A DNA stretch of 64,000 nucleotides from Pinus tabuliformis. Its lineage: Eukaryota > Streptophyta > Pinopsida > Pinales > Pinaceae. The position numbers and the translations under genes were made by a program. Of this stretch, positions 1 through 9,639 are shown one piece after another. Under the pieces are notes generated by a model, which was not told the DNA's origin, did not search any database, and saw only the letters and a program-made list of their open reading frames with translations. The DNA is taken from assembly GCA_031772625.1 (NCBI GenBank), contig CM062813.1, positions 762,228,720 to 762,292,719 on the forward strand. Direction: 5' to 3'. Positions within the stretch are counted from its first letter, which is position 1, and each line of letters starts with the position of its first letter.

Positions 1-263
1 CTTATTTTCTCGAGATTAATTAATTTTCGCAAATTTTATTTTTTTCAAAAATAAAAAATAAAAACTATTTTACCATTAAAATGTCAGTTAATCAAAATAG
101 AACTATAATCTTAAGCAAATTTACATTGAATTTGAAACAATTTTTTCCAAGAGGGTTTTATCCCATTAATGTTTATGTGACCTAAACCTTAACTTCAACT
201 TTATCCCCAAAGCCCTCTCACGTACAACTAATTTCACTCAGGGTTTCATTTCACTTTCAACTT

Positions 264-386
264 ATGGGAAAAGGTGAGCAGTTATTGTCGCCTTATGATT
301 CCTTAATAAGTGGAAGATTTACAAATTCGCCAATAAGGATAAGTGGAAGATTACAAATTCGCTAATAAGGATAATTGGAAGATTTA
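264..386 (+). other. Exon-like ORF start with in-frame 33-bp repeats (copy A)
   Basis: An ATG at 264 follows a leader with plant-like AGGGTTT and opens a frame beginning MGKGEQ. The frame runs into a 33-bp direct repeat (11 residues, ISGRFTNSLIR-like): 306-338, 339-370 (32 bp, one base lost, so the frame breaks) and a partial third unit. A possible 5' splice site, AG/GTAATAT, lies just after at about 391. Counterparts begin at 29275 (copy B, frame open for 72 codons) and 46046 (copy C, open about 56 codons, same possible splice site). No protein family is recognised. It may be a first exon captured by the unit, or chance. Confidence 0.3.
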
Positions 387-1046
387 TATAGGTAATATAT
401 TTAAAATTTGCAGTTTAAATATAATATGTTCTGAAATTTTTAATTGGAATTTGTTGATTTTTTTTAATTTTGATATGTGTTATTTAAAATAGATTTTAAT
501 TATATATATAAATTTTGAAATTTTTTAAAATATATTTAAATTATAAAATATTATAAATTAAATTTGTGATTCCCATAAATTTTTACTTAATTAAAAAAAT
601 TAATATAAAAAAATTTAACACTTCACAACAATTCAATCATATTCTTACGCATCAAAAACTCGCCATCACCTCCTTTAACACGTGGAAACTAAAATTTTAA
701 AATTTCCCCAACTGCGTTAAAGGTACGAGTGGCTCTATTTCTTAAAAATTAGAAAACAAATATTATTTTAGTGTAGTCGCTTTATCATCCGATCACATCG
801 ACTATGTTACCGTTTTGTATCTCGACAACGACAGGTACTGACCCATCACGACCACATGGAAGTTGTCCGTATTTGCTACCGCGTGCCTTTCCCAGAATAA
901 AAGTAAAAATAAAAATCTCAAGTGAGGTTTTTAAAGATGTATTGTTTCGTTGAGGATGAATTTTGTTTTTTTATGTTTTCAGGTAAGTTAGGTGAAAATT
1001 GTTTAGTTAGAGTTGTTTTTAGTGTGGTGTGAATTTGGTGTAAAAA
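387..1046. other. AT-rich non-coding stretch, no gene seen
   Basis: AT-rich sequence with long T and A runs (about 400-620), then a less AT-rich block (660-900) that is well conserved in B (about 29680-29910) and C (about 46430-46690). No reading frame or RNA gene could be supported. The better conservation of the second block could mean part of an old gene or promoter, but nothing identifies it. Confidence 0.4.
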
Positions 1047-1362
1047 ATTGAGGTGAAATTTTAATTTGTGTTATTTAAACTGGTTTTTTGACTGTATATA
1101 TGGATTTAGCACCCTAAAAAACCCTTAGAGCACTTTGATTGTGTATGAGTTACCCATCAAGTTTGTGATTTCAATAAATTCCTGTTGGATTTTTCAGAAA
1201 AAAGATTGAGGTGAAATTTTAATTTGTATTATTTAAACTGGTTTTTTGACTGTATATATGGATTCAGCACCTGAAAAACTTCTAGGGCACTTTGATTGTG
1301 TAGGAGTTACCCATCAAGCTTGTAATTTCAATCAATTCCTGCCAGATTTTCCAGAAAATAGA
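1047..1362 (+). repeat. 158-bp tandem duplication (copy A)
   Basis: Two adjacent imperfect copies, 1047-1204 and 1205-1362, both starting ATTGAGGTGAAATTTTA and both holding an ATATATGGATT block and a GTTACCCATCAAG block. The same duplication is at about 30014-30330 (period 158) and 46797-47095 (period about 148), so it predates the long-unit array. No coding content is seen. Confidence 0.8.
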
Positions 1363-1624
1363 CCAGAAAAGCTTCCAAAAAGTCGCACCAAAGACAACTT
1401 GTTTGTGGTTTTATATTTGTGAATTTTGATTAAATAAAGCTTTTAGATAGGTTTGAGATTTGGAGGTGAGCAATGAAGATTTATTTGGTTAATTTGGGTA
1501 GATTTGATCAAAAATATTAATAGATCTATTAATATTGGTTTGTCCTAGTTAGGGTTTTCATAAAATAATGTTGTGTTCTTATGTTATAATTTTCACTTTT
1601 TCTTGAATTTTTATTCATAGTAGT

Positions 1625-1637
1625 TGGTATAAGAGCC
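1625..1637 (+). promoter_or_regulatory. Primer-binding-site-like motif (retroelement relic)
   Basis: TGGTATAAGAGCC differs by one base from TGGTATCAGAGC, the usual plant LTR-retrotransposon site that pairs with initiator tRNA-Met. It is kept in B (30605) and C (47385). It may mark the inner edge of an eroded LTR, but no matching LTR pair or gag frame could be found beside it. Confidence 0.35.
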
Positions 1638-1828
1638 AAAGGTTTATTTAGTTGATGAACTTTTACGAAAGGAGAGTTCGTAGTTTGATTCAAAACCTTG
1701 GCAAGGCCAGAGGATAATGGAATCCTAGTAGAGTAACAACACACACACAAACACACATACACAATGTAGTTTTTTTTTTTTAATTACATGTAAATGCACA
1801 TACCACTATAAGACCACCCATGAAGGAA

Positions 1829-1996
1829 TGGAGCAAGCTAGGGACCACTCTTGTAGATATGTATGCCAAGTTGTCAAACATGGAGAATGCAAGCGAAGTG
1901 TTTAAAAAAACACCTCAATGAAATGACATATTATGGACTATTATTGTAGGGAATTCATATTAGGATGGATTCTCAAAAGGAGGTCGTGGGACATAA
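1829..1996 (+). pseudogene. PPR (pentatricopeptide repeat) gene fragment, copy A
   Basis: The plus frame from 1829 reads a recognisable PPR segment: WSKLGTTLVDMYAKL, then NMENASEVFKK, then a TGA stop, then NDILWTIIVGNSY, another stop, and DGFSK. LVDMYAK followed by an A-x-EVF-KMP-like turn and a W-T/A-I-I-x-G stretch is typical of plant organellar RNA-binding PPR proteins. Only about one and a half repeats remain, with two in-frame stops, so it is a dead fragment. It sits between two primer-site-like motifs, which would fit capture by a retroelement. It recurs in both other copies. Confidence 0.8.
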
Positions 1997-2966
1997 TCAA
2001 GTGTTGGGTGCATGTTATATTCTTTGCTGGACTATGCCCACATGTTGTATGTTGCATCAGACGTACTAGAGGGGGTCGAGGGGTCACAGAGGGGCTTTTG
2101 ACCCTAGAAAAAAGGTTGGGTAGTTTCCTGTGTCAATTTTTGGCGATTTTCTACACACAATTTCATTTTCAATGGTTTTATGGTGCATGGTGTTTTAGTC
2201 CATGGTTTTGTATCATGAACTACATTTGTATTCTAGTCCTGGTTAAATGGATTGTTTATTTATGGATGACACAAGATATACATATTGTATTGTGACATTA
2301 TAAAGGTATAATATATTAAATAATCTTTCTAGTTTTCCTGGTTTGGATTCTAGGGCAAATTCTTTGTGCTAATTTGTGCTTCTGCCATTGCATCTTTCCT
2401 ATTTTGTTTATTAAGAAATTATATGCAACAATTAGTTGTACATGGTTAAAACATATATTTGGTATCAAAGCAATTTGATTTCCAGGGAACTATTGGTAGG
2501 TAGGAGAAGTGACCTAGGGTTTAGGAATATGCCAACAAAAACCCCACATATATCGACATTTTCAATGCTTGCAAGCAGACGAGGTATGCTAATGGGTTTG
2601 CAAAACCTTTGAAGGTTAAGCAAGGAGACAAGGGAAATGGAGACAACTCTAGCTCAAAGTAACCCAACCCAAACTAGTACAATTGTTGTATGTCACAGAT
2701 AAACTCATCAGATAGAAAGACATTCAGATACCCCTACTATACGCATCAAACTATTCCCAAAAGTTACAATGGACATTAGTTGTACTTTATATAAGGTTTA
2801 GACAACAAAGTAAATGTTTGATGGACCTTCATCATTTATGTGCATAGCTAACTCCAACATAAAATAGCCAGAGAGCAAGGTTTATTCATTTATATGGCGA
2901 CATAATTATTTGCAATAGGAAAGCATTTACATAGACACTTGTTGAAAACCTTGTGCAAAACCCATA
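1997..2966. other. Retroelement-like leader region, no gene
   Basis: This stretch ends in a second primer-site-like motif, TGGTATCAAAGC (2460-2471; B 31431, C 48213), followed by a short leader with GACCTAGGGTTTAGG and a METTLAQSNPTQT-like frame opening at 2638 that soon stops. It resembles the LTR end, primer site and gag start of a decayed retroelement, but no second LTR is seen. Otherwise nothing is supported. Confidence 0.35.
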
Positions 2967-2971
2967 ATTCA

Positions 2972-4923
2972 TGTAACAACCCGAGGTTAAAAGTTCATGT
3001 AATAAAGTTAATAAAGGAAAAAATAAGACCAAGGTCATGGGACATGTATTCGAAGCTGAATGTTGGGTAAAACATCCTATTGGGTGTTCATTTGGTTTAT
3101 TATGGCTAAGGGAAATTCACAAAGGCATTGGCAAAGACAAAGAGACATAAATGACATTTTATTTATGAAAATAATGGAAAATAAGAGAAAAGAGAGATGA
3201 AAGGTCATAGATTTGCATGAGAGGAAAAATGAAGGAAAATAGAGGAAATTGAAGAAAATAGAGGCCTCAATGATAAAAAGGCTTCTCAGGATTAGTTCAC
3301 AGTTTTTTGTCAGTTTGGCTTTGGAATTGGTTTCAGAGAGAGGAAAGCATCAAGAAAACAAGCAAAGGAAGGACAAGAAGGCAAAGGAAAGCAAGGGACA
3401 AACAAGGAAAAGTTGGATAAAGCAGCTTCAACAGTAATACTTGCAGGTAACAGGTTACATGTGTGATTTCCTAGTTGGTTTGTGAATGCATGGTACATGC
3501 ATGTGTGTTTTTGGTTCTCTTTCTATCATTGGCATGGGTTTTTCCAGGTGTGATAGTGATTTCAGCCTTTCCTTTCCATTTATGGAAAGTCATGGTGTGA
3601 TGATGTTCTTTTATTTGGTTGAGATTTGGATTGCTGGATGGTTTCAGAACTAGGTGAGGTGCTCTTAAGAAAATTCCCATAGGGCCTAAGAATCCCTTGA
3701 CCGGTTTTGGCGGGATTGCAGTAAAACCTGAGGGTGGAGATAGGAAAATTCCTCAAGGTATTGGTGAAGAAATTTTGAGGCATCCAAGCTTGTTTTGGGC
3801 CTAGGAATCCATTGACCAGTTTTGGCGGGATTGTGGTAAAGCTTGAGGGTGGAGGTGGTTTAATCTCTGGGAAGCCCTGGTTGTTTATGTATTGGTTTTC
3901 TTATGTTATCTCTTGACTAGTTTTGGTAGGAGCACATGAGCATGAGGGCGAAGTTGGTTTAATCTCCAAGAAGCCCTAGTTGTTTTTGTCTTGAGTCCCA
4001 CATTCATGCTTTGAATATGGCATGGGGTTGACTGGATGAAAGAAAGATTTGGTTCAGTTCAATCTATGGTCAGGTGGTACATGAAAGCCCCAAACTTGGT
4101 TGGCTTTTTCATATGTTAATAAGAGCTCTTTTCCTCTTGTATTTTATGAGTACTTGTACTTGTTATTATGTGGCTTTGATGGTTGTTCTATCATGGTTAT
4201 TATTTTGGTTATATGTTGGTTATAAGCATGGTTTCATAATAGGTTCTAGCTATGGATCTTGACATGTTTTGATTGGATGATGAATGGTTAATGAATGCAT
4301 GAGCTAACAATTTTTATAGCATCTATTATGAAAGGGTGTTAGAAATTCTTGATGATTCTCAGACCCCTATGTTCAGATATGCATTCATGACTTGTAGATT
4401 ACATGTTCTCAATATGTTTGACGAAATGTTTGTCATGTTCTAGGAAGTCTAGGTCAAGTATTTCCTTCAAATTTGTATGTCTAACATTGTTGTCATGTCA
4501 TTATTGATTTTGAGAAGTTATAGGAAGGTTTGGGTAGTGCTTTGGAGGCTGACCTGATGTCTAGGCTCAAATCTCGGGACTGCATGCTTCTAATTGGAAA
4601 ATGTGGGCTGCAACTGCATGGATGTAAGTTTGTGCATGTGGTTGGAGGTTCCCAACCGCATGGAGGCCTTACTGTGGGTGCAGTTGAGGGCCCAGTGCAG
4701 GGAAGGAGGGGCCTAGCTCAGGGTTTGGCCACCTAGGATGGTTTCTCAGCCTTTGAGTGTTCTATAGCCCCTATAGAATGTTGTGAAATGTTAGCTTATC
4801 GTCAATAGTCGGCCCCACTTCCTTAATGAGACCTAGGAGGTTGGGTCATGTCATAGTAGCCCTCAACTCATGTTTACCTCGACAGGCCAATGAAAGTGGG
4901 TAAATGTGGGAGGAGTGGTTACA
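2972..4923 (+). mobile_element. Solo LTR (copy A), TSD ATTCA
   Basis: The element starts TGTAACAACCCG and ends GTGGTTACA, with matching inverted ends TGTAAC/GTTACA. It is flanked on both sides by ATTCA (2967-2971 and 4924-4928), the 5-bp target-site duplication expected for an LTR retrotransposon. At 1952 bp with no internal coding region it fits a solo LTR left by recombination between two LTRs. The superfamily cannot be fixed; the TGTAACA start and the length suggest Ty3/gypsy. All ORFs inside are chance frames. The same insertion with the same TSD is in B and C, so it predates the array. Confidence 0.9.
3682..4000 (+). repeat. Degenerate internal triplication in the solo LTR
   Basis: Three related blocks lie here. 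Two begin GGGCCTA.GAATCC (3682 and 3797, spacing 115) and share TTTTGGCGGGATTG and GAGGGTGGAG. A weaker third at about 3914 has TTTTGGTAGG and GAGGGCGAAG. Each of the last two ends in a TTTAATCTC...GAAGCCCT block. It is present in all three LTR copies (B from about 32660, C from about 49460). Confidence 0.65.
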
Positions 4924-4928
4924 ATTCA

Positions 4929-5495
4929 TTCACAACTTTAACCTTTGACATAAACCACGTGAATAACAAAACCATGAATTGAAACAAAACCTTTGAATAA
5001 CTCATATTTGTATTAAGTATCAAAAGGGTAAATATACAATAACTCCATATGTTTGATTACAAGGACTCAAAATATCATCATTCATATAATGCTACTGGCC
5101 AATGCCATTAAATACAAAGAATAACCGATAGCAACAGTTAAACCAACTATTGGAGCCTCAACATTATTATTCATAGAACCAAAGAATAAAAAGATGATAG
5201 CATCAAATAGCACTAGTAGTGCAAAACAAGCTCAAACAAAACAAAACATAATATGAGCAAAACACCATCATTAACCAACTAAACCTCACTCATCGACAAT
5301 ATACCCTTAAATAATGTTAGTCTTTCATGTTCAACATATTATGAACAAAACACCAACATTATTATAGTTAAACCTCAATCATCAACAATAAACCCTTAAA
5401 TAGTGTTGGTCTTACATGTTTAGCTTCAAAAAAATCTCTAGATAGCTCACCTCTTACCAACTCACTAAATAGATTGTCTTCATAATTATAAAGTC
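4929..5495. other. A-rich flank, no gene seen
   Basis: A-rich sequence with many AACAAAAC and ACCATCATTAACC strings. C carries the whole block; B lacks about 50 bp around 5300 that A and C keep. No coding frame, RNA gene or transposon end is seen. Confidence 0.4.
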
Positions 5496-5750
5496 TCAAT
5501 CATCTGCCAAACTAGACCTAACCACCAAATCATCACTATAACCCATACTTATTATTATTAAAAATATTCTATAAATATCCAAAGAATACCAACTAGGAAT
5601 ACGACATTCACATTCAATTATCACCATGGTACACGCAGTAAGAAATTCAACATCGAAGCCTCTTTCAGCGCTCACAATGTACACATCAAAATTATTAAAC
5701 ACGCAAACCCTAACTTGTCGGCACCGTCCCAAGATGTTTATCCTCATCAA
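5496..5750 (-). CDS. Conserved hypothetical 84-codon ORF (copy A)
   Basis: The minus-strand frame starts MMRINILGRCRQVRVCVFNN and ends SSLADD. It is kept open in all three copies. The only length difference is one extra codon in A (VVRSSL versus VRSSL), an in-frame indel, and some substitutions are silent. The surrounding DNA has frame-breaking indels, so this is mildly suggestive of a former coding exon. No domain, signal peptide or clear membrane segment is recognised, apart from a hydrophobic IFLIIISMGY stretch. It may equally be a chance frame in a conserved block; expression is unknown. Confidence 0.3.
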   Translation of the reverse strand: MMRINILGRCRQVRVCVFNNFDVYIVSAERGFDVEFLTACTMVIIECECRIPSWYSLDIYRIFLIIISMGYSDDLVVRSSLADD

Positions 5751-5938
5751 TATATTTTAATATTTTATCTCCATCATGACTCAATTATAATTTAAGTTAA
5801 AAATATGTCACTTAATAATAACCCAAAAAAGGAGACTAACTGCAAAAATCCATGGTTCCCATAAAAACCATGCGCTGGCGATGTGGACGTTATCACTTCA
5901 TACTTTTGTCGTACTCAAGATTCCGATAAGCACAGTAG

Positions 5939-5959
5939 CTTATCAGATCAGCTGATAAG
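5939..5959. repeat. Perfect 8-bp inverted repeat
   Basis: CTTATCAG, a five-base loop, then CTGATAAG. It is conserved in B (about 34928) and C (about 51775), within a well-conserved block of about 150 bp. It could be a protein site or chance. Confidence 0.4.
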
Positions 5960-6403
5960 ACACGGAAACGTAAAAGATATGAGGAGGTTTTCAGTTTGAC
6001 TGACATTAAAAGAAAAAGAAAAAGAAATTCGTTGAAAAAAGTATTTTGGTTTTGGCAGCGAGATATATTGTCAATGTTTTCTGATTAAGAAATTAAGAAT
6101 ATTGTTTTAAAAAGAGACTGATAAGTATAGGTGAGATTATTTATTATTAAATGTATTTAAATTTATGGTTAGAATTATTTTAGAATTGGATTTATTAAAT
6201 ATTGAGATTATTTATTATTAAATGTATTTAAATTTGTGGTTAGAATTATTTTAGAATTGGATTTATTAAATAGTAGGAAGAGTTTGATGTAAATTTATTA
6301 TTATTTAATTTTACACTAAATTTTATATAAATATTAATTTTTATATAAAATTATTTATGAAATGTTTTTTTTTTTTTTTAATTTATTTAATAAATTTAAA
6401 TTT

Positions 6404-6406
<3 letters not shown>

Positions 6407-6446
<40 letters not shown>
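6407..6446. repeat. (AT)20 microsatellite
   Basis: Forty bases of uninterrupted AT. The allele in copy C is at 52174-52206, about 33 bases. It is absent from B because of its deletion. Confidence 0.95.
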
Positions 6447-6449
<3 letters not shown>

Positions 6450-6982
6450 TAAGAAAAAAATAATATATAAAGTGTTTTATTATTATCTGTACTAAAAAAA
6501 CTTTTAAAAGTTCCCCAAGGCTTGAAAAAAATTTCAATAGTATTTTTTTTATAGGGATTTTAGATATTTTATATATCATCTTTTTTGAGTGTATAAGTTA
6601 TTTTAATCATGAGTAAGTATCAAGATTGTTAATTTTAAAAAGTGAGATTTGTTCAGAATTTAGAAAAAATCATTATTTGGTAATAAAAAAAATTTGGGAA
6701 AGGTTTGAAAATAATATATGTATGTATGTATTTATTTTATATGTCATGTTTTTTTAATGTATTAGTTATATCAATCATGAGAATGTATATAATTGTTAAC
6801 TTTAAAAAAATGATGTTTATTTAAGGGTGATGAGTAGTTATTGTTTTGCAAAAAAAATTTATCAGAGTGAAAATGACTTTTTCATAAAACAATTATAAAA
6901 AAAAATAGTGATAAAAATAATGAAATAAAATATAAAAATATTTATCATAGTAATTTTTTTCCTATAATATTTTATAAAAAAC

Positions 6983-7133
6983 AATTTCATTTTCTTTTAT
7001 AACAATAAATAAATAAAACTAATTTCATTTTCTTTTATAACAATAAATAAATAAAACAATTTCATTTTCTTTTATAACAATAAATAAATAAAACTAATTT
7101 CATTTTCTTTTATAACAATAAATAAATAAAACT
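6983..7133 (+). repeat. 38-bp minisatellite, four units (copy A only)
   Basis: Units at 6983-7020, 7021-7057, 7058-7095 and 7096-7133 (38, 37, 38, 38 bp), each starting AATTTCATTTTC and ending AATAAATAAAAC(T). B (35150-35187) and C (52708-52745) have a single unit, so the array expanded in A alone. Confidence 0.95.
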
Positions 7134-7345
7134 ATGTTATTTTTCTCATAATTTGAATATATTTTAAATAAATTTTGAAATATTAAAATTTAATTAAAAA
7201 ATAATTTTATTTTATTTTTTCCCAATTTTATTTTCTAACCTCTGATTGTTACTCTTAATTTTTTTCCCTTCCTTTTTATGTTTTCCTTTTATTAAATAGC
7301 CACATAATATTGGTTTACTTTTATCATTTATTAGTTTTCATTTCA

Positions 7346-7371
7346 ATTATTATTATTATTATTATTATTAT
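7346..7371. repeat. (ATT)n microsatellite
   Basis: Twenty-six bases of ATT repeats. B and C have a plain T-rich run at this place. Confidence 0.9.
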
Positions 7372-8228
7372 AACCTTATTTCTTTTTTTTCCCTTGTTTC
7401 TAATTTTCTTTTTTCTTTTGGTTATTTCATAATTTTCTTTTTTTCTCATATTTTTAAGAATATAATTTTAAACAATTTTTTCATTTATTATTCCTGTATT
7501 TTTTTAATTTATATAATTTTTTATATTTTTATATTTTACCTCTTTATTTATTTCCTTAAAAAATCCCTACTTCTTTTCATGTTATATATATGAATTAATA
7601 TATAAATATTTTAAATTAGTAAATTTTCAAAAAAAACCCCGACTTCCCTCATCTTATATATATGAATGAATATATAAATATTTTAAATTAGTAAATTTTC
7701 TCCCATATATATGTTTTGCTACTATTTTTTAATTTAACTTAATTCTTTTCTTCTCTTCATTCTATGTCATTTTATTTATTATAATTTATTATTATTTTCT
7801 TTCTTTCTTTCTTAAATTTTTAATTCTTTATTAATTCATGGTTTTTTTCCTTTACTATTTTTTATCATTTTCATTTACATTCATATTGATATGCAAATAA
7901 AGGAATATTGCACATCAATTTGGTTTCTAGCAAAATTATGACCTTAAACTACACATATTTACATACATATATTTTCATAATGTTAGCTCAATTAAATGTC
8001 ACCAATGTTGTTAATTCTATATTTGTAAATGCCCTGTTCAAATTCTCTTAGGTGATAAGCACTATTCAACATTCCTTGGGTTTCTCCATAAAAAAATTCT
8101 TGAACAAAAAGTAATGGGTTAGCTTAAGTAATTGAATGCTTTGAGTTTTATGTATGAGGTCTTAGCATCAATCCTAAGCTCATTATCTTTGTTACATACT
8201 TTACTTAGAAATTGATGCATATTTTGAC

Positions 8229-8404
8229 TAGGCTACTAGAAATTGACATATACAATGAAATCAACACGCTAAAATGTAATATAAATAGTAATAGAAATAA
8301 ACATTGTTGAAATTGATAGGCTACTAGAAATTGACATATACAATGAAACCAACACGTTAAAATGTAATATAAATAGTAATAGAAATAAACATGGTTGAAA
8401 GATG
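8229..8404 (+). repeat. 88-bp tandem duplication (copy A only)
   Basis: Two units starting TAGGCTACTAGAAATTGAC at 8229 and 8317. B and C have the unit once. The GAAA at about 8327 in the start of the second unit is the left side of the junction seen in B and C. Confidence 0.9.
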
Positions 8405-8434
8405 TCGACAATATTTTATATTTTAAAGCAAGTG

Positions 8435-8660
8435 AGAAAAGTGAGTAAATTTCAAATCATCAAATTAATCTCAAACATAGACATATATACAATGTTGATC
8501 ATATAAAAATTATGTCACTATAATAACAATTAAAATAGATATATTGGCATTGATCATTCTTAATAATATTCTTTATACTTTCAATCAACTAAGGAAAGTG
8601 ATTAAATTTCAAATGATCAAAATAATCCTAGACATATACATAATGGTGATCATTTATAAA
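8435..8660 (+). repeat. Two diverged direct repeats
   Basis: A block of about 60 bp, with GTGA.TAAATTTCAAAT.ATCAA and GACATATA.A.AATG.TGATCAT, occurs at 8441-8500 and again at about 8599-8655. No coding content is seen around it (8405-8720). Confidence 0.5.
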
Positions 8661-8721
8661 TTTTGTGTGAAAGCACATAACTAAATCCATCTTAACCTTG
8701 AATTTATCAAGTGTAGAAAGT

Positions 8722-9010
8722 TATCAAATCTTTTTGACGTTCAAATATGGGGATGTCAAAGTTAAATTGTACCTTAAAGGGCGCGGTGCTTCTAGAGTAG
8801 CTTCCAAAAGTAGATGTGTCCCCTTTGGGTAGCCGCTGAAGGATCTAGGCAAAATTGTCCATCATCGCATTCCTTTGTCACTCAAGGGCTTCTTCGGTCA
8901 AGATTTTGAAAAGATCTCCTGCCCCCTCGTCTTTCTTCTCTTCCACCATGGGAGGCCGCCATGATTTTTGAGGCTGGTCTTGCAAAGGTTCGACCAGTTC
9001 GAGCCCTAAC
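8722..9010 (-). pseudogene. Ty3/gypsy-type gag fragment inside the CACTA region
   Basis: The minus frame reads, with two in-frame stops: GLELVEPLQDQPQKSWRPP, then GDLFKILTEEALE, stop, QRNAMMDNFA, stop, ILQRLPKGD, then APFKVQFNFDIPIFERQ. The order (glutamine-rich helix, LLQRLP-like, then FKVQ-x-FDIP-x-FEGQ-like) matches the N-terminal Gag of plant Ty3/gypsy elements as I know the family. No LTR or pol is adjacent, so it is an isolated captured piece or nested remnant. It is dead. Assignment is by motif recall, not by a search. Confidence 0.6.
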
Positions 9011-9639
9011 TTCTTATATCCCGACCTCGTTGGGGACATGCAAAGAAAAATAGAGAAAGAGCAGACCACTATGATTCCACTGATCAAACTTAAACAGGAA
9101 CGCAACAAATTACAAATATAACCATAAATATAGAGATGCATTAGAAATAACACTTCATTTCATTAATATCAAACACCGAAATATGCTTACAAACTGAATG
9201 GAAACAAGACAAGCTCGGGCAATGGTAGCTTATCTCTAAGAAGAGATGTGACGGCTACATGCCTCTGAACTGTGTTACAATGATGCTCAAGGGCCTATTT
9301 ATTATTAAAAAACATGAGAGAACCCTAAACAACCAAAACCCTAACCCCAGGAGATGTAACGCCAAGATTTTGTGGGCCCCATTGGGGTTAGTTAGGCAGC
9401 CAACTTTTCAGGGTCATAACTTGGTCATATTATCTCTGTTTGGCATGTACGATACCTTGTTGGAAAGGTCTCTCTGAGTACTACAGGATTTGTCGTAGGC
9501 CCTTTCCTATGGCTATGGGCCTATATTAGACCTCAAAAAAGTGTTGTTTATGGAGTCAAAAGTGCTTCAGAAGTTCAAGATCCGAAAAATGCTAAAAATA
9601 GTAGATGCTAAAATAAACAAGGAAACAAATGAAACCGAC
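9011..9639. other. Probable retroelement leader remnant, no gene
   Basis: No convincing frame. The part 9370-9600 (GGGTCATAACTTGGTCATA, TTGGAAAGGTC, CTACAGG, AGAAGTTCAAGATC) loosely resembles the leader upstream of gag in the chromovirus at 25130-25230, so it may be the 5' leader of the gag fragment at 8722-9010 with unclear orientation. Low certainty. Confidence 0.3.

Larger units (their letters stand above)
5960..8228. other. Very AT-rich tract with simple repeats (copy A)
   Basis: About 2.2 kb of extremely AT-rich sequence without any supportable gene. It holds an (AT)20 run, an ATT run and a 38-bp minisatellite, listed separately. A duplicated block (about 6130-6190 and 6203-6268) shares TTATTATTAAATGTATTTAAATT-type sequence. 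C keeps the region with differences; B lacks about 6080-6910. Confidence 0.6.

Noticed and set aside
1803..1830. CCACTATAAGACC as a left CACTA terminus
   Set aside because: It resembles the right terminus only in the first bases, has no subterminal motifs nearby and lies in a PPR fragment far from the transposon, with the solo LTR in between.
2972..4923. Several 60-70 codon ORFs on both strands (for example 3249-3437, 4074-4262, 4530-4736) that recur in all copies
   Set aside because: They lie inside the solo LTR, recur only because the LTR is copied, overlap each other on opposite strands and match no family.
6355..6579. 74-codon minus-strand ORF
   Set aside because: It translates the AT microsatellite and flanking T runs; low complexity only.
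8514..8530. CACTATAATAAC as the missing left CACTA terminus
   Set aside because: It does not continue into the CACTACAAGGAAAAG pattern and there are no subterminal motifs beside it.
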